Assembly (NCBI GenBank): GCA_902775355.1
Contig: CACYLY010000008.1
Location: 22,703 to 86,702 of the forward strand
Direction: 5' to 3'
DNA length: 64,000 nucleotides
DNA from: Oscillospiraceae bacterium
GTDB taxonomy: Bacteria; Bacillota; Clostridia; Oscillospirales; Oscillospiraceae
Part shown: in pieces, positions 49,853-58,486 of the stretch
How positions within the stretch are numbered: position 1 is the first letter of the stretch
How the letters are laid out: each line of letters opens with the position of its first letter
Notes under the pieces: generated by a model
Database searches by the model: none
The model's input: the letters and a program-made list of their open reading frames with translations, nothing else
Told to the model about the DNA's origin: nothing
Program-made: the position numbers and the translations under genes

Positions 49853-52800
49853 TTACTGTTTTTCCTTTTTGGAAAGCGCAGAACTTACGTACCAGGCGCA
49901 GGCCGCAACGGCCAGAACGCCGGTGACCCAGTTGACAGCGGTCAGCGTGGTCTCCCACCAGGGATGCACGCGAACCACGCGGGTATCGCTGGTGACGCCG
50001 TTCATGGTGTTGGAGTTGGCGAAGGTGTAGAGATCGTACTTCAGCATCTTCTTCAGCTCCTGCTGGAAAACGGTGTCCTTCTCGATGAGCTTCATGTTGT
50101 CCGCGGAGTTGGGATCGCCGATGATGGAGGACTCGTAGGCGTTCTCCGTCAGGCAGCCGCCGCCGCCGGCGAAGGTCACGTCGCGCCAGTTCATGTACTC
50201 GGCGCCGTTGATCATGTCGGTGACCACATAGCCGGTGTAGCCCCACTCGTCGCGGAGGATGCCGGTCAGCAGGCCGCGGTGCGCGCCGGAGTAGACGCAG
50301 CCGAGACGGTTGAAGGCGGTCATGACGCCCTGGGCGTAGTTGCCCTCGAGCGCGCCCTGGAAGCCGCGGAGCTCGGTCTCACGGGCGCCCTGCTCGGAGA
50401 TGAAGGTGGCAGTGCCGGAGCGGTTGGCCTCCTGATGGTTCAGCGCGAAGTGCTTCGGCTCCATCATCAGGCCCTTGGACTGGCCGCCCTTGCAGACCGC
50501 GACGCCCATGATGTTGGTCAGCATGGAGTCCTCGGAGTAGTACTCGTGGTTGCGGGAGCAGTAGGTGGCGCGGTGGTTGTTCAGGCCGGGGCCGAACAGG
50601 GAACTGGCGTTGGCCCACAGGGAGTCTTCGCCGAAGAGCTCGCCCTCGCGCTCCACCAGCTCCACATTGAAGGTGGCGGCCACGACGGGCTCGGTGGGCA
50701 TGGTGGGCATATGCCAGTTGGCATATTCGTTGTCGGGACCGACGTAGGTCGGCTCGTCGGATTCAGAGGCCGTCCAGTTGGCGGTGTAGCCGGGCACCTG
50801 GTCGGACACGAAGCCCACAGGGCCGTCGTAAATGGCGACGACGTGCAGGCCGATGGAGTCGATCGGGTCGAAGTTGCCGCCGGCGCCCTTCATGAAGGCC
50901 ACGGCCTCTTCCAGCGTGATGTTTTCGATCAGGGTATCCCACATCGGATCGTCGAGAGCGACGGTGCCGGCATAATCGCCGTTGTCGTCCACCAGGACCA
51001 GGTCGATCAGGCGCATGCCGTTGTTGGCGCCCCAGGTCTCGCCGCTGCCGTTTTCGGTGAGTTCGTAATTCTGGTTGTGCAGCGCCTTGAGCATGCCCTC
51101 ATTGGGGCTGATGCCCCAGATGGGCTCCCAACCCTTGTTCCAGTCGGCGCGGGTGATGAACTCCACGCCGCGCTCCGGCAGGAGCTTGCGGATGTCGCCG
51201 TCCTGCAGCTGGTTCTGCACACCCTCGGAGTAGGTCTCGATGTCCTTCGCGCCGACGCTGATCTTCTTGGCATTGGCGGCGTTGATGACCTCGTCCTCGG
51301 TGATCTTCACCAGCTTGTCCTCGCTGCCGAGCTTGGCGGCCAGGACGTTGTTGAGCGCCTCATGGGCGCCGTTGCCGATGGCGAAGTAGTAGTCGCCGGC
51401 GTCCAGGATCCAGGCGCCCTGGGTGCCGTCGGCCTTGACGGCGTCCTCATCGTAGGAGGCGACGTACTTGGCGTCGAACTCGACCGTCACGGTCTCGCTG
51501 GCGCCGGGAGCCAGGGTCTGGGTCTTGGCGAAGCCTACCAGCTGGATCGCGGATTTCTCCACGCCGCCCTGGATGTACGGGGCCTGGGCGTAGAGCTGAA
51601 CGACGCTCTTGCCGGCGACGTCGCCGGTATTGGTGACCTTCACCACGGCCTTGCTCTCGCCGCCGATGTTGAAGTCCACGCTCTGCAGCTCCTGCTCAAA
51701 GCTGGTGTAGGACATGCCGTAGCCGAAGGGATAGACGACCTCGGCGGCGTAGTCCCAGCCGCCCTGGGAGGCGAAGACGCCCGTGCCGCCGTCGGCGTTG
51801 CCCTGGCCGAGGACGGCGTCCTCGTAGCGGGTCTCATAGTACTTGTAGCCGACGTAGATGCCCTCGGTCTCCACGATGTACCAGCTGCCCTTGTCGGTGC
51901 CGGGGTCAAGCTCGCCCTCGGGGGCGTCAAAGAAGAACAGGCCGAAGTTCTGCATGGCCGGTGCGGAGATGGAGTTGGCGGCATAGGTGTCGGCAATGTG
52001 GCCGGAGGGGTTCACCGCGCCGGTGAGCACGTCCGCCACGCCGCGGAAGCCGTAGGCGCCGGGCAGACCGGCCCAGACGATGGCGGAGATGGCCGGGTCG
52101 TTCTTGAGCTCGCCGATCTCCATGGTGACGTCAGCGTTCAGCACGACGATGACCTTGCCGTTGGAGTTGGCCTTGGCCAGCTCAAGCATAGCCCTTTCGT
52201 TGTCGGACAGAGCCAGCGGACGCTCGAAGTTGTCGCCGTTGGGATCCTTCATCGTGGACACCGCATAGTCCGAAGCCTCGGAGCTGTCGCGGGACAGGAA
52301 CACGATGGCGGTGGTGTCCTTGGCGGCGTCCAGCACTTCCTGGGTGTAGAAGTCTGCGGGCGGCTCGCCGATCATGTAGCTGTCAGCCGTCTCGAACATG
52401 GGCCAGAACACGGGAATCAGGGAGTGGCCCGGGACCTCGTTGCCGAAGAAGGCCGCCTTGCGGCGGTAGGTGTCGGCCTCGGAGCTGTTATAGAGCGCGA
52501 GCAGCTCCTCGTTCAGCGATACGCCGTTTTCCTTCAGCGCGTCGATGAGGGTGACCGTGGTCTGGCCCGCCTCATAGTTGACGGAGGTGGTGGAACCGAT
52601 CAGGCCGCCGAAGGTGGGCGCGAGCGCGTTCAGGCCCCAGATGGTGACCTTCTCGCTGGCGGGGTCGAGGGGCAGCGCGCCGTTGTTCTTAAAGAGCACG
52701 GTGCCCTCCTGGGAGATCTCGCGTGCCAGCGCTTCCTTGGCGTCGATGACCTCCTTGACGGTCTTGAACTCGGACTCGAAGTAGATGCCGTCGCTGGTGC

Positions 52801-52960
52801 TCTCACCGGTCTTGACGGTCTCATAGCTCGAAGTCCCCAGGAAAGTGTTGATCTTTCCCGCCCAGGTCTGCGCGATGCTTGAGACAAACAGCGACAACAC
52901 GAACAGTGACGCCAGAATGACCGCAAGACCGCGCTTCAAGCCAGTTTTCTTGCCTTTCAT
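49853..52960 (-). CDS. Permuted-domain GH3 glycoside hydrolase, membrane-bound
   Basis: A 1035-residue beta-glucosidase-type enzyme. An N-terminal signal anchor (about 10-30) and a C-terminal helix (about 1007-1027, followed by SKKEKQ) attach both ends to the membrane. The domain order is reversed. The GH3 C-terminal alpha/beta domain comes first (about 70-330, GTVLFKNNGALPLDP), then a fibronectin-like domain (about 405-520), and the TIM barrel last (about 660-960). The nucleophile Asp is in GYTGYVVTDMINGAEY. This order is known from Ruminococcus albus and Butyrivibrio beta-glucosidases. The RBS is AAGGAGG. The substrate may be a beta-glucoside or xyloside. Upstream 10-bp repeats suggest LytTR control. 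Confidence 0.93.
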   Translation of the reverse strand: MKGKKTGLKRGLAVILASLFVLSLFVSSIAQTWAGKINTFLGTSSYETVKTGESTSDGIYFESEFKTVKEVIDAKEALAREISQEGTVLFKNNGALPLDPASEKVTIWGLNALAPTFGGLIGSTTSVNYEAGQTTVTLIDALKENGVSLNEELLALYNSSEADTYRRKAAFFGNEVPGHSLIPVFWPMFETADSYMIGEPPADFYTQEVLDAAKDTTAIVFLSRDSSEASDYAVSTMKDPNGDNFERPLALSDNERAMLELAKANSNGKVIVVLNADVTMEIGELKNDPAISAIVWAGLPGAYGFRGVADVLTGAVNPSGHIADTYAANSISAPAMQNFGLFFFDAPEGELDPGTDKGSWYIVETEGIYVGYKYYETRYEDAVLGQGNADGGTGVFASQGGWDYAAEVVYPFGYGMSYTSFEQELQSVDFNIGGESKAVVKVTNTGDVAGKSVVQLYAQAPYIQGGVEKSAIQLVGFAKTQTLAPGASETVTVEFDAKYVASYDEDAVKADGTQGAWILDAGDYYFAIGNGAHEALNNVLAAKLGSEDKLVKITEDEVINAANAKKISVGAKDIETYSEGVQNQLQDGDIRKLLPERGVEFITRADWNKGWEPIWGISPNEGMLKALHNQNYELTENGSGETWGANNGMRLIDLVLVDDNGDYAGTVALDDPMWDTLIENITLEEAVAFMKGAGGNFDPIDSIGLHVVAIYDGPVGFVSDQVPGYTANWTASESDEPTYVGPDNEYANWHMPTMPTEPVVAATFNVELVEREGELFGEDSLWANASSLFGPGLNNHRATYCSRNHEYYSEDSMLTNIMGVAVCKGGQSKGLMMEPKHFALNHQEANRSGTATFISEQGARETELRGFQGALEGNYAQGVMTAFNRLGCVYSGAHRGLLTGILRDEWGYTGYVVTDMINGAEYMNWRDVTFAGGGGCLTENAYESSIIGDPNSADNMKLIEKDTVFQQELKKMLKYDLYTFANSNTMNGVTSDTRVVRVHPWWETTLTAVNWVTGVLAVAACAWYVSSALSKKEKQ

Positions 52961-53036
52961 ATGATCCTCCTTGCTATATTTTTTGCGCTTACGCTGATCC
53001 TATAGTAGCATTTGAATTCCGGCCCGTCCACAAATT

Positions 53037-53067
53037 GGCGCAAACGCCCCTTTTTCCGGCGTAAACG
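53037..53067 (-). promoter_or_regulatory. Direct repeat site upstream of GH3 gene
   Basis: GGCGCAAACG (53037-53046) and GGCGTAAACG (53058-53067), start-to-start 21 bp, two helical turns. On the minus strand they read CGTTTRCGCC. A -10-like TACTAT lies about 29 bp after the second repeat. LytTR regulators bind pairs of 9-10 bp repeats spaced this way, and such a regulator gene starts 2 kb away. Confidence 0.6.
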
Positions 53068-53070
53068 AAA

Positions 53071-53098
53071 GCGGAGCTGTGACCCTGCACAGCTCCGC
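53071..53098 (-). terminator. Terminator of the two-component operon
   Basis: An 11-bp perfect stem GCGGAGCTGTG / CACAGCTCCGC with a 6-base loop; TTTCGTTT follows on the minus strand. It overlaps the start of the GH3 regulatory region. Confidence 0.75.
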
Positions 53099-53121
53099 GG
53101 GATCGTCTTTCACTTTTTCTT

Positions 53122-54420
53122 TCAAGTCTCGGCGCAGGGCAGCAGGATATCCAGCCGAAACAGGTTCTGATCGGTACGAACGCTCATCGTGCCGCCGTAC
53201 TTTTCCACGATATGCCGGATGCTCAGCATGCCGAAGCCGTGATAATTCTGCTCATTTTTCGTCGTGATCGGCAGCCCGTCCTGCATCTGCACCGCATGCC
53301 CCAGATAGTTTTCAAAGTGGATGGAGAGGAAGGCCCCCCGCCTGCCGGTCCGGAAGCTGATGATCCGGTTCTCCGGCGCCTCGCTGCTGACGCTCTCGAT
53401 GGCGTTGTCCAGGGCGTTTCCGAAGAGCGCGTAGAGATCCATGGTGTCGAGCCGCTTCAGATCTTCCCCGTCACAGACGCAGGTCAGGGTGATATCGTGC
53501 GCCTTGCAGTAGAGCTGCTTGTCCATCAAAATCAGGTCGAGGGTTTCGTTGCCGGTTTTTGCCGCGCTCTCATAAAACAGCACCGCGTCCTCCACCTGCC
53601 CGATATAGGCGTCCCGCTCGGCCTCCGACTTCATGCGCCGCAGCCCCTCGATCTGATGCTTGAGATCGTGGCACTTGCGGTTGATGATCTCGATGTTTTC
53701 CGCGGTCAGGCGCTGTTTTTTCTGCTCGGCGGCCAGCAGCTGCCCGACGATCTCGCTGCGCAGCGCCAGCTCCGTCTCATGCAGCAGTCCGATCTGGATG
53801 CCCATGGCCAGGGAAGCGGCCAGCACGTTCGCCAGATAGGGATAGATGTCAAAGTCCGCTCCGGTGGACCGGCGGGCAAAGAACGTGACGTAGGCGCAGA
53901 TCACGAGCGCGTTCTGCAGCACCCGGTGCTTCGGCAGCGTATGCCCCTCCCGATCCTCCATCCATTTCCACATGACGGCCAGCGTCGTGCCGTACAGCAG
54001 CAGCATCAGGCCCCAGGTCACCAGCAGCGCCGTCAGGCTGTACTCCGGGAAGGCCCCGAGGGTCTTGATGATCCAGAAGAGATTGAACACGGCGTGCTGC
54101 AGCACCAGCGCGCAGGAGGTCGAAAACAGCGCCTCCCTCGGCGTGCACACATAGCACAAGCGCAGCAGGGCGAAATACCAGGCGGTGGGGATCAGCAGGA
54201 ACAGGCGGTCCAAAAACGGATTGTTCGGAAACAGGCCGCCGGGAGACAGATGAAAAATCAGCTCAAAGCCCAGCAGCACCGGCAGCGCGGTGAGCAGGAT
54301 GCGAAGCCAGAAGTGCCCGCGCCGCCGAAAGGTCGGGAAGGCAAAGAGATGCACGGCGAGCAGCAGCTGAAAGGGGTGCCCGCTCAGGATGCGCAGCAGC
54401 GATTCTTCCAAACCCGTCAT
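53122..54420 (-). CDS. GHKL sensor histidine kinase (AgrC-like)
   Basis: A 432-residue kinase. Six to seven transmembrane helices occupy residues 10-210. The coiled dimer region is followed by the histidine box INRKCHDLKHQIEGLR (His near residue 251), the N-box GNALDNAIESV, and the G-box YHGFGMLSIRHIVEKYGG. This is the short GHKL ATPase without a separate phosphotransfer domain, as in AgrC/CitS. Its start overlaps the stop of the regulator gene by 4 bp. The signal may be a peptide or a glycan product; a peptide gene (agrD type) was not found nearby. Confidence 0.93.
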   Translation of the reverse strand: MTGLEESLLRILSGHPFQLLLAVHLFAFPTFRRRGHFWLRILLTALPVLLGFELIFHLSPGGLFPNNPFLDRLFLLIPTAWYFALLRLCYVCTPREALFSTSCALVLQHAVFNLFWIIKTLGAFPEYSLTALLVTWGLMLLLYGTTLAVMWKWMEDREGHTLPKHRVLQNALVICAYVTFFARRSTGADFDIYPYLANVLAASLAMGIQIGLLHETELALRSEIVGQLLAAEQKKQRLTAENIEIINRKCHDLKHQIEGLRRMKSEAERDAYIGQVEDAVLFYESAAKTGNETLDLILMDKQLYCKAHDITLTCVCDGEDLKRLDTMDLYALFGNALDNAIESVSSEAPENRIISFRTGRRGAFLSIHFENYLGHAVQMQDGLPITTKNEQNYHGFGMLSIRHIVEKYGGTMSVRTDQNLFRLDILLPCAET

Positions 54421-55127
54421 AGCACGATATCTCCCATAAACTCCGTCAGCTGCTTCAGGAAAGCCTGCCTCCGGGTACTGCCGATGGGCAGCAGCGCGCC
54501 GCCCACGCGGATCTCGCTGCGCCGGATCTCGGTGACGTAATTCATGTTGACCAGATAGCTCTTGTTGCAGCGGGCGAAATCATAGGGCGCCAGGCGCTCC
54601 TCACAGTCCCGGATCGACCCGCGCACGGAGAGGTCGCCGCCCTTTGTGTGGTAGATCAGGGTGTGGTTCATGACCTCGATGTAGTACAGCTCGTCGATGG
54701 GGACGCGGCGGTCGCCCTCGGCCGTGGAGACGACGATCTCCTTTTTTCTGGCGCGATCGGCGGCAACCAGAGCCCGCTCCATTTTCAGGCTGAAATTCTC
54801 ATAGCTCACGGGCTTGACGAGGAAATCCAGCGCACGTACCCCGTAGCCCTGTACGGCGTAATTGGCCATATAGGTCACGAAAAGCAGGCAGACCCTCTCA
54901 TCCCGCTCCCGCAGACGCCGGGCCGTCTCCATGCCGTCGATGCCCTGCATCTCGATATCCATCAGCACGATCTCAAAGCTGTTCTCGCAGGCCCTGAGGA
55001 AGCTCTCCCCATCCTCGAAGGCAGAGACCGTCAGCGCCAGTTTTCTCTCCGAGGCAAAGCGTTCCAGGAAAGCGTTCAGATTGGCTCTCTCCTCCGCCTG
55101 ATCATCCACAACGGCAACCCGGTACAA
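54417..55127 (-). CDS. LytTR response regulator (AgrA-like)
   Basis: A 236-residue regulator. A receiver domain (1-120) carries the phospho-acceptor Asp in IVLMDIEMQGIDGME and the conserved Lys in FLVKPVSYENF. A LytTR DNA-binding domain (about 135-235) has DELYYIEVMNHTLIYHT, FARCNKSYLVNMNYV and LPIGSTRRQAF. The start is TTG at 55125-55127 with GGGGAGGGG upstream. It has its own promoter at 55161-55189. Likely targets are the direct repeats before the GH3 gene and in the GH2/GH78 gap. Confidence 0.94.
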   Translation of the reverse strand: MYRVAVVDDQAEERANLNAFLERFASERKLALTVSAFEDGESFLRACENSFEIVLMDIEMQGIDGMETARRLRERDERVCLLFVTYMANYAVQGYGVRALDFLVKPVSYENFSLKMERALVAADRARKKEIVVSTAEGDRRVPIDELYYIEVMNHTLIYHTKGGDLSVRGSIRDCEERLAPYDFARCNKSYLVNMNYVTEIRRSEIRVGGALLPIGSTRRQAFLKQLTEFMGDIVL

Positions 55128-55160
55128 GCAATCCCCTCCCCCTCTGTGTTCTATATAGGA

Positions 55161-55189
55161 ATTATATCAAAAAAATCGCAAAATCGCAA
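55161..55189 (-). promoter_or_regulatory. Promoter of the LytTR/GHKL operon
   Basis: Minus strand: -35 TTGCGA (55184-55189), 17-bp spacer, perfect -10 TATAAT (55161-55166). The TTGCGATT around the -35 occurs twice in tandem. Confidence 0.7.
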
Positions 55190-55335
55190 GACCGGCGCCG
55201 CCGGGAGCCGCGGATCGCAGCTGTGCCCCCGCTGATTTTTCTTGCCCCGTGGAGAAGGATGTGATAGGATGATCGCAGCTTTCGACCCTTGCGCAGACGG
55301 CCGCCGAACCAATGCCGCGCAGAAAGGCTGGGTGA

Positions 55336-56019
55336 TTGAAGATCAAAACATTAAAATCGAAGCTGCCGAAGCTGCTGCTTCTCGCCTCCACGGCCTATGC
55401 CGTGCTGAACCTGCTGCACTGGCCCCTGGGCTTCAGCTATTTTACACAGCTGTCCAATCTCTACCTGGCCGCCGTCGTGCTCCTGCAGCTGGTCAGACCC
55501 CGCTTTTCCCCGCTGCCCGCCTTGAAGTTCGGCGCGGTCGTCTCGATCTTCGTCACGTTTTTTGTTTATCTCACGATCCTCGGTCCGGTGATGCCGGGCG
55601 GCCTTGCGGCGGCCTACGCGCAGGATCACGGGGCGAGCTTCTGCCTGCATCTGCTCACGCCCTTTCTCGCCTTTACCGACTTTTTCCGGAACGACGCCCT
55701 CTACCCCTACCGGAAGCGTCACGCCCTTCTGGCCCTCGTCCCGCCGTCTCTGTATTTTCTGCTGATCCTCACGCTGGGGCGGCTCGGCCTTCGCTGGGGG
55801 CGGGGCGACATGCTGGCGCCCTATCCCTTTCTGGACTACGGCTCGCCGGCGGGCTGGTTCGGTTTCAGACCCGAAACGGCGGACCTATGGACCTCGGGGA
55901 TCGGGGTTTTCTATAGCGTGATCGCGCTGCTCGTCCTGTTTTACGCCGTGTCGTCGCTGCTGCTCCTGCTGGCCGGGCGCAGAAGGAAACAGGCCGCCGG
56001 GATCGAAAACAACAGATAG
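55336..56019 (+). CDS. Pr6Pr family membrane protein
   Basis: A 227-residue protein with six predicted transmembrane helices. The conserved pattern FSYFTQLSNLYLAAVV at helix 2, the LLTPFLAFTDFFRND loop and the late YPFLDYG...GW belong to Pr6Pr/FAR-17a-AIG1-like proteins, whose role in bacteria is unknown. The start is TTG at 55336-55338 with AGAAAGG upstream. A promoter TTGCCC-N17-TAGGAT lies at 55242-55270. Confidence 0.8.
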   Translation: MKIKTLKSKLPKLLLLASTAYAVLNLLHWPLGFSYFTQLSNLYLAAVVLLQLVRPRFSPLPALKFGAVVSIFVTFFVYLTILGPVMPGGLAAAYAQDHGASFCLHLLTPFLAFTDFFRNDALYPYRKRHALLALVPPSLYFLLILTLGRLGLRWGRGDMLAPYPFLDYGSPAGWFGFRPETADLWTSGIGVFYSVIALLVLFYAVSSLLLLLAGRRRKQAAGIENNR

Positions 56020-56021
56020 CA

Positions 56022-56052
56022 AACAGCCCTGCCGGGTCCCGGCAGGGCTGTT
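56022..56052. terminator. Convergent terminator
   Basis: A 12-bp perfect stem AACAGCCCTGCC / GGCAGGGCTGTT with a 7-base loop. It separates the Pr6Pr gene (plus) from the GH2 operon (minus). Confidence 0.75.
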
Positions 56053-56064
56053 GGTCTGTCTATT

Positions 56065-58455
56065 TTATCTTGTTTCCTTCACTGTCACAGAGGTTTTGGC
56101 CGTGCGGATGCCGTCCGTCACGGATGCTGTGATCTCGCCGCCCTCGCCGGCGCGGACGATCAGCAGCGCCTCGCCGTAATAGGTGTCGCTCGTATCGTCG
56201 AGGTAACTCTGCTCGTAGAAGGGGCAGGCGGAGCCGAAGGCCTCCAGGGTGCCGCCCTCGACGGAGGCTTGCAGCATCCCCCGGTCACAGGGCTTGGTCG
56301 TGCCGTTTTTGTCGGTATAGCGCAGGCGCAGGAAAGCCAGCCGCCCGGGCCGCACCTGCGGATCCTCTGCCTCGATGCGCAGCTCGGTGGCTTTCTCCGC
56401 CGTGACCAGCCGGTCCCGTCCCAGCTCTTTGCCGGCGGCGTCATAGGACACCGCCTCCAGCGTGCCGTTTTCATAGGGGATCCTGAAGATCACGCGGCAG
56501 TCCCTGCGGGGCGTCTTTCTGCCCAGGGACTTCCCGTTGAGCAGCAGCTCGACGGAAGCCGCCCTCGCATAGACCTCCACGGTGGCCTTCTTCCCCTCGA
56601 AGCCCCGCCAGCTCCAGGAGGGCATGGCGTTGGTCATTTTCCAGGCGGAGGGGCTGTGCTTGCCCTCGTGGCAGATGGGCCGCACGGCGATATAGGGTCC
56701 CGTCTCCCGTTCAAAAGCGACCTTGGTGTACAGCGCCTCACCCAGGGGCTTGCCCGTCAGGTCGATGCGGCCGCTGCCCGCGCTCATCCAGCCCAGGCCG
56801 GCGTTGAAGTTCTTCGCGTAATCGGCGTACTCCCAGGAGCCGATCATCACCTCGCCCAGATAGTCGATGCCCGCCCAGACGAAGTCGCCGATCAGCCGCG
56901 GGTTGTCCCGCGCCAGCTCCCAGAACTTGTAGGCGTCGAAGCAGAAGGTCTCCGAGCCCAGAATGAGCCGGTCGGGGTAATGCTTCAGATCCTTTTTATA
57001 GCGCTTCTCGCCGTAGTTGTAGCCGGCCACGTCCATGTTGGCGAAGGACTCCCGCGTCGTCACGTCGCTCATGTGCAGCGTGGCGCCGAATTTCATGAAG
57101 TCCGCGCCCAGGAGTCCGGCCATGTCGTTGAAGAACTTGGAGCCGGTGCTACTCTCCTTGGCCTGCTTGCCCGCGGCCTTGGCCTTGGCGGCCCGCTCGA
57201 CCTCTTTGGCGGCCTTTTCGTCCGAGTACTGGCCGAAGCCGATGTGATTGAGGAAGTTGAAGAAGATGTTGACGCCGCAGGTGACGGGCCGGGTGCCGTC
57301 CAGCTCGTGCAGCAGGGCGGTCATGTCCTTCGCCAGCTGAATGCCCTTGGGCTGCGCCGTCTCCGCGACCTCGTTGCCGGTGGAGTAGAGGATCACGCAG
57401 GGGTGGTTGTAGTCCTTGTCCACCATGTCTGCCATGTCCTGCTTCCACCAGTCGAAGAAGAAGTCCACGTAGTCGTACATGGTCTTGTGGATATACCAGT
57501 GGTCGATGTACTCGTCCATCACCAGCATGCCGAGCCGGTCGCAGATCTCCAGCGCGGTCTTGGAGCAGGGATTGTGCGCCGAGCGCAGGGCGTTGTAGCC
57601 GTTTTCCTTCAGGATGCGGATGCGGCGCTCCAGCGCGTCGGGGTCGCATTTCGCGCCCAGCAGCCCGTTATCGTGGTGGACGCAGGCGCCCCGCAGGATC
57701 TCGCGCTTCCCGTTGATGAGCAGGCCGTCCCTGCCCCAGGAGAGCGTCCGGAAGCCGAAGCCCGTCTCCGCCTCGTCTTCGCCGAAGCGGACGCGGCAGC
57801 GGTAGAGCTTCGGCGCGTCCACGCTCCAGGGCTCCGCCCCGGGAACGGACAGGGTGAAGCTCCGCTCCTCCCCTTCCGCCGCGGCCAGGACCTTGTCCCC
57901 GTCCAGCAGCTCGACGGAAACGGGGCCTTCCCCGGCCGTTTTCACCGTGATCTCAACCCTGGGCGGATCCAGGGAGAGGGTCTTGAGCTTCACGCCGTTG
58001 AGCTCCACGTGCTTCTCCGGCCCCGTCCAGAGCTTGACCGGGCGGTAGATGCCCGCGCCGGAATACCAGCGGGAGTTGGGCTGATCGGCGTTGAAGGCGC
58101 GCACCTCCACCGTGTTTTCTCCGGCCCGGACGAAGGGCTTGCAGTCCACGTAGAAATTGGTGTAGCCGTAGGGCCGGAAGGCGGCCTTCTGCCCGTTGAG
58201 CCAGACCTCCGCCTTGCGGTAGACGCCCTCGAATTCCAGAACCAGGCAGCCCGCAAGCGCTTCTTCGGAGATCGTAAAGGTCTTGGTGTAGGAATAATCC
58301 CGCCCCTCGAACCAGCTGACGTTCAGCCCGCCCATGGAGCTCGCGCTGCGGGGCTCCCGGAGCATGGCGTCATCCGGCACCGAAACCGGAAGCCCCGGCT
58401 CCGTCTCGCCCAGGTGTCTGACAACCCAGCCGTCGTTAAAATGCTGAAACTTCAT
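56065..58455 (-). CDS. Family 2 glycoside hydrolase
   Basis: A 796-residue LacZ/GUS-superfamily enzyme without a signal peptide. The N-terminal jelly-roll has FEGRDYSYTKTF and AEVWLNGQKAAFRPYGYTNF. An immunoglobulin-like domain follows, then a TIM barrel with RSAHNPCSKTALEICDRLGM. The acid/base Glu is in STGNEVAE and the nucleophile Glu in LILGSETF. The C-terminal domain is DUF4982-like. The product is probably beta-galactosidase or beta-glucuronidase activity on small oligosaccharides. It is the third gene of an operon, 31 bp after a GH78-like gene. Confidence 0.93.
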   Translation of the reverse strand: MKFQHFNDGWVVRHLGETEPGLPVSVPDDAMLREPRSASSMGGLNVSWFEGRDYSYTKTFTISEEALAGCLVLEFEGVYRKAEVWLNGQKAAFRPYGYTNFYVDCKPFVRAGENTVEVRAFNADQPNSRWYSGAGIYRPVKLWTGPEKHVELNGVKLKTLSLDPPRVEITVKTAGEGPVSVELLDGDKVLAAAEGEERSFTLSVPGAEPWSVDAPKLYRCRVRFGEDEAETGFGFRTLSWGRDGLLINGKREILRGACVHHDNGLLGAKCDPDALERRIRILKENGYNALRSAHNPCSKTALEICDRLGMLVMDEYIDHWYIHKTMYDYVDFFFDWWKQDMADMVDKDYNHPCVILYSTGNEVAETAQPKGIQLAKDMTALLHELDGTRPVTCGVNIFFNFLNHIGFGQYSDEKAAKEVERAAKAKAAGKQAKESSTGSKFFNDMAGLLGADFMKFGATLHMSDVTTRESFANMDVAGYNYGEKRYKKDLKHYPDRLILGSETFCFDAYKFWELARDNPRLIGDFVWAGIDYLGEVMIGSWEYADYAKNFNAGLGWMSAGSGRIDLTGKPLGEALYTKVAFERETGPYIAVRPICHEGKHSPSAWKMTNAMPSWSWRGFEGKKATVEVYARAASVELLLNGKSLGRKTPRRDCRVIFRIPYENGTLEAVSYDAAGKELGRDRLVTAEKATELRIEAEDPQVRPGRLAFLRLRYTDKNGTTKPCDRGMLQASVEGGTLEAFGSACPFYEQSYLDDTSDTYYGEALLIVRAGEGGEITASVTDGIRTAKTSVTVKETR

Positions 58456-58486
58456 GTGACCCGTCCTTTCCTTTATTCATTTCTGC

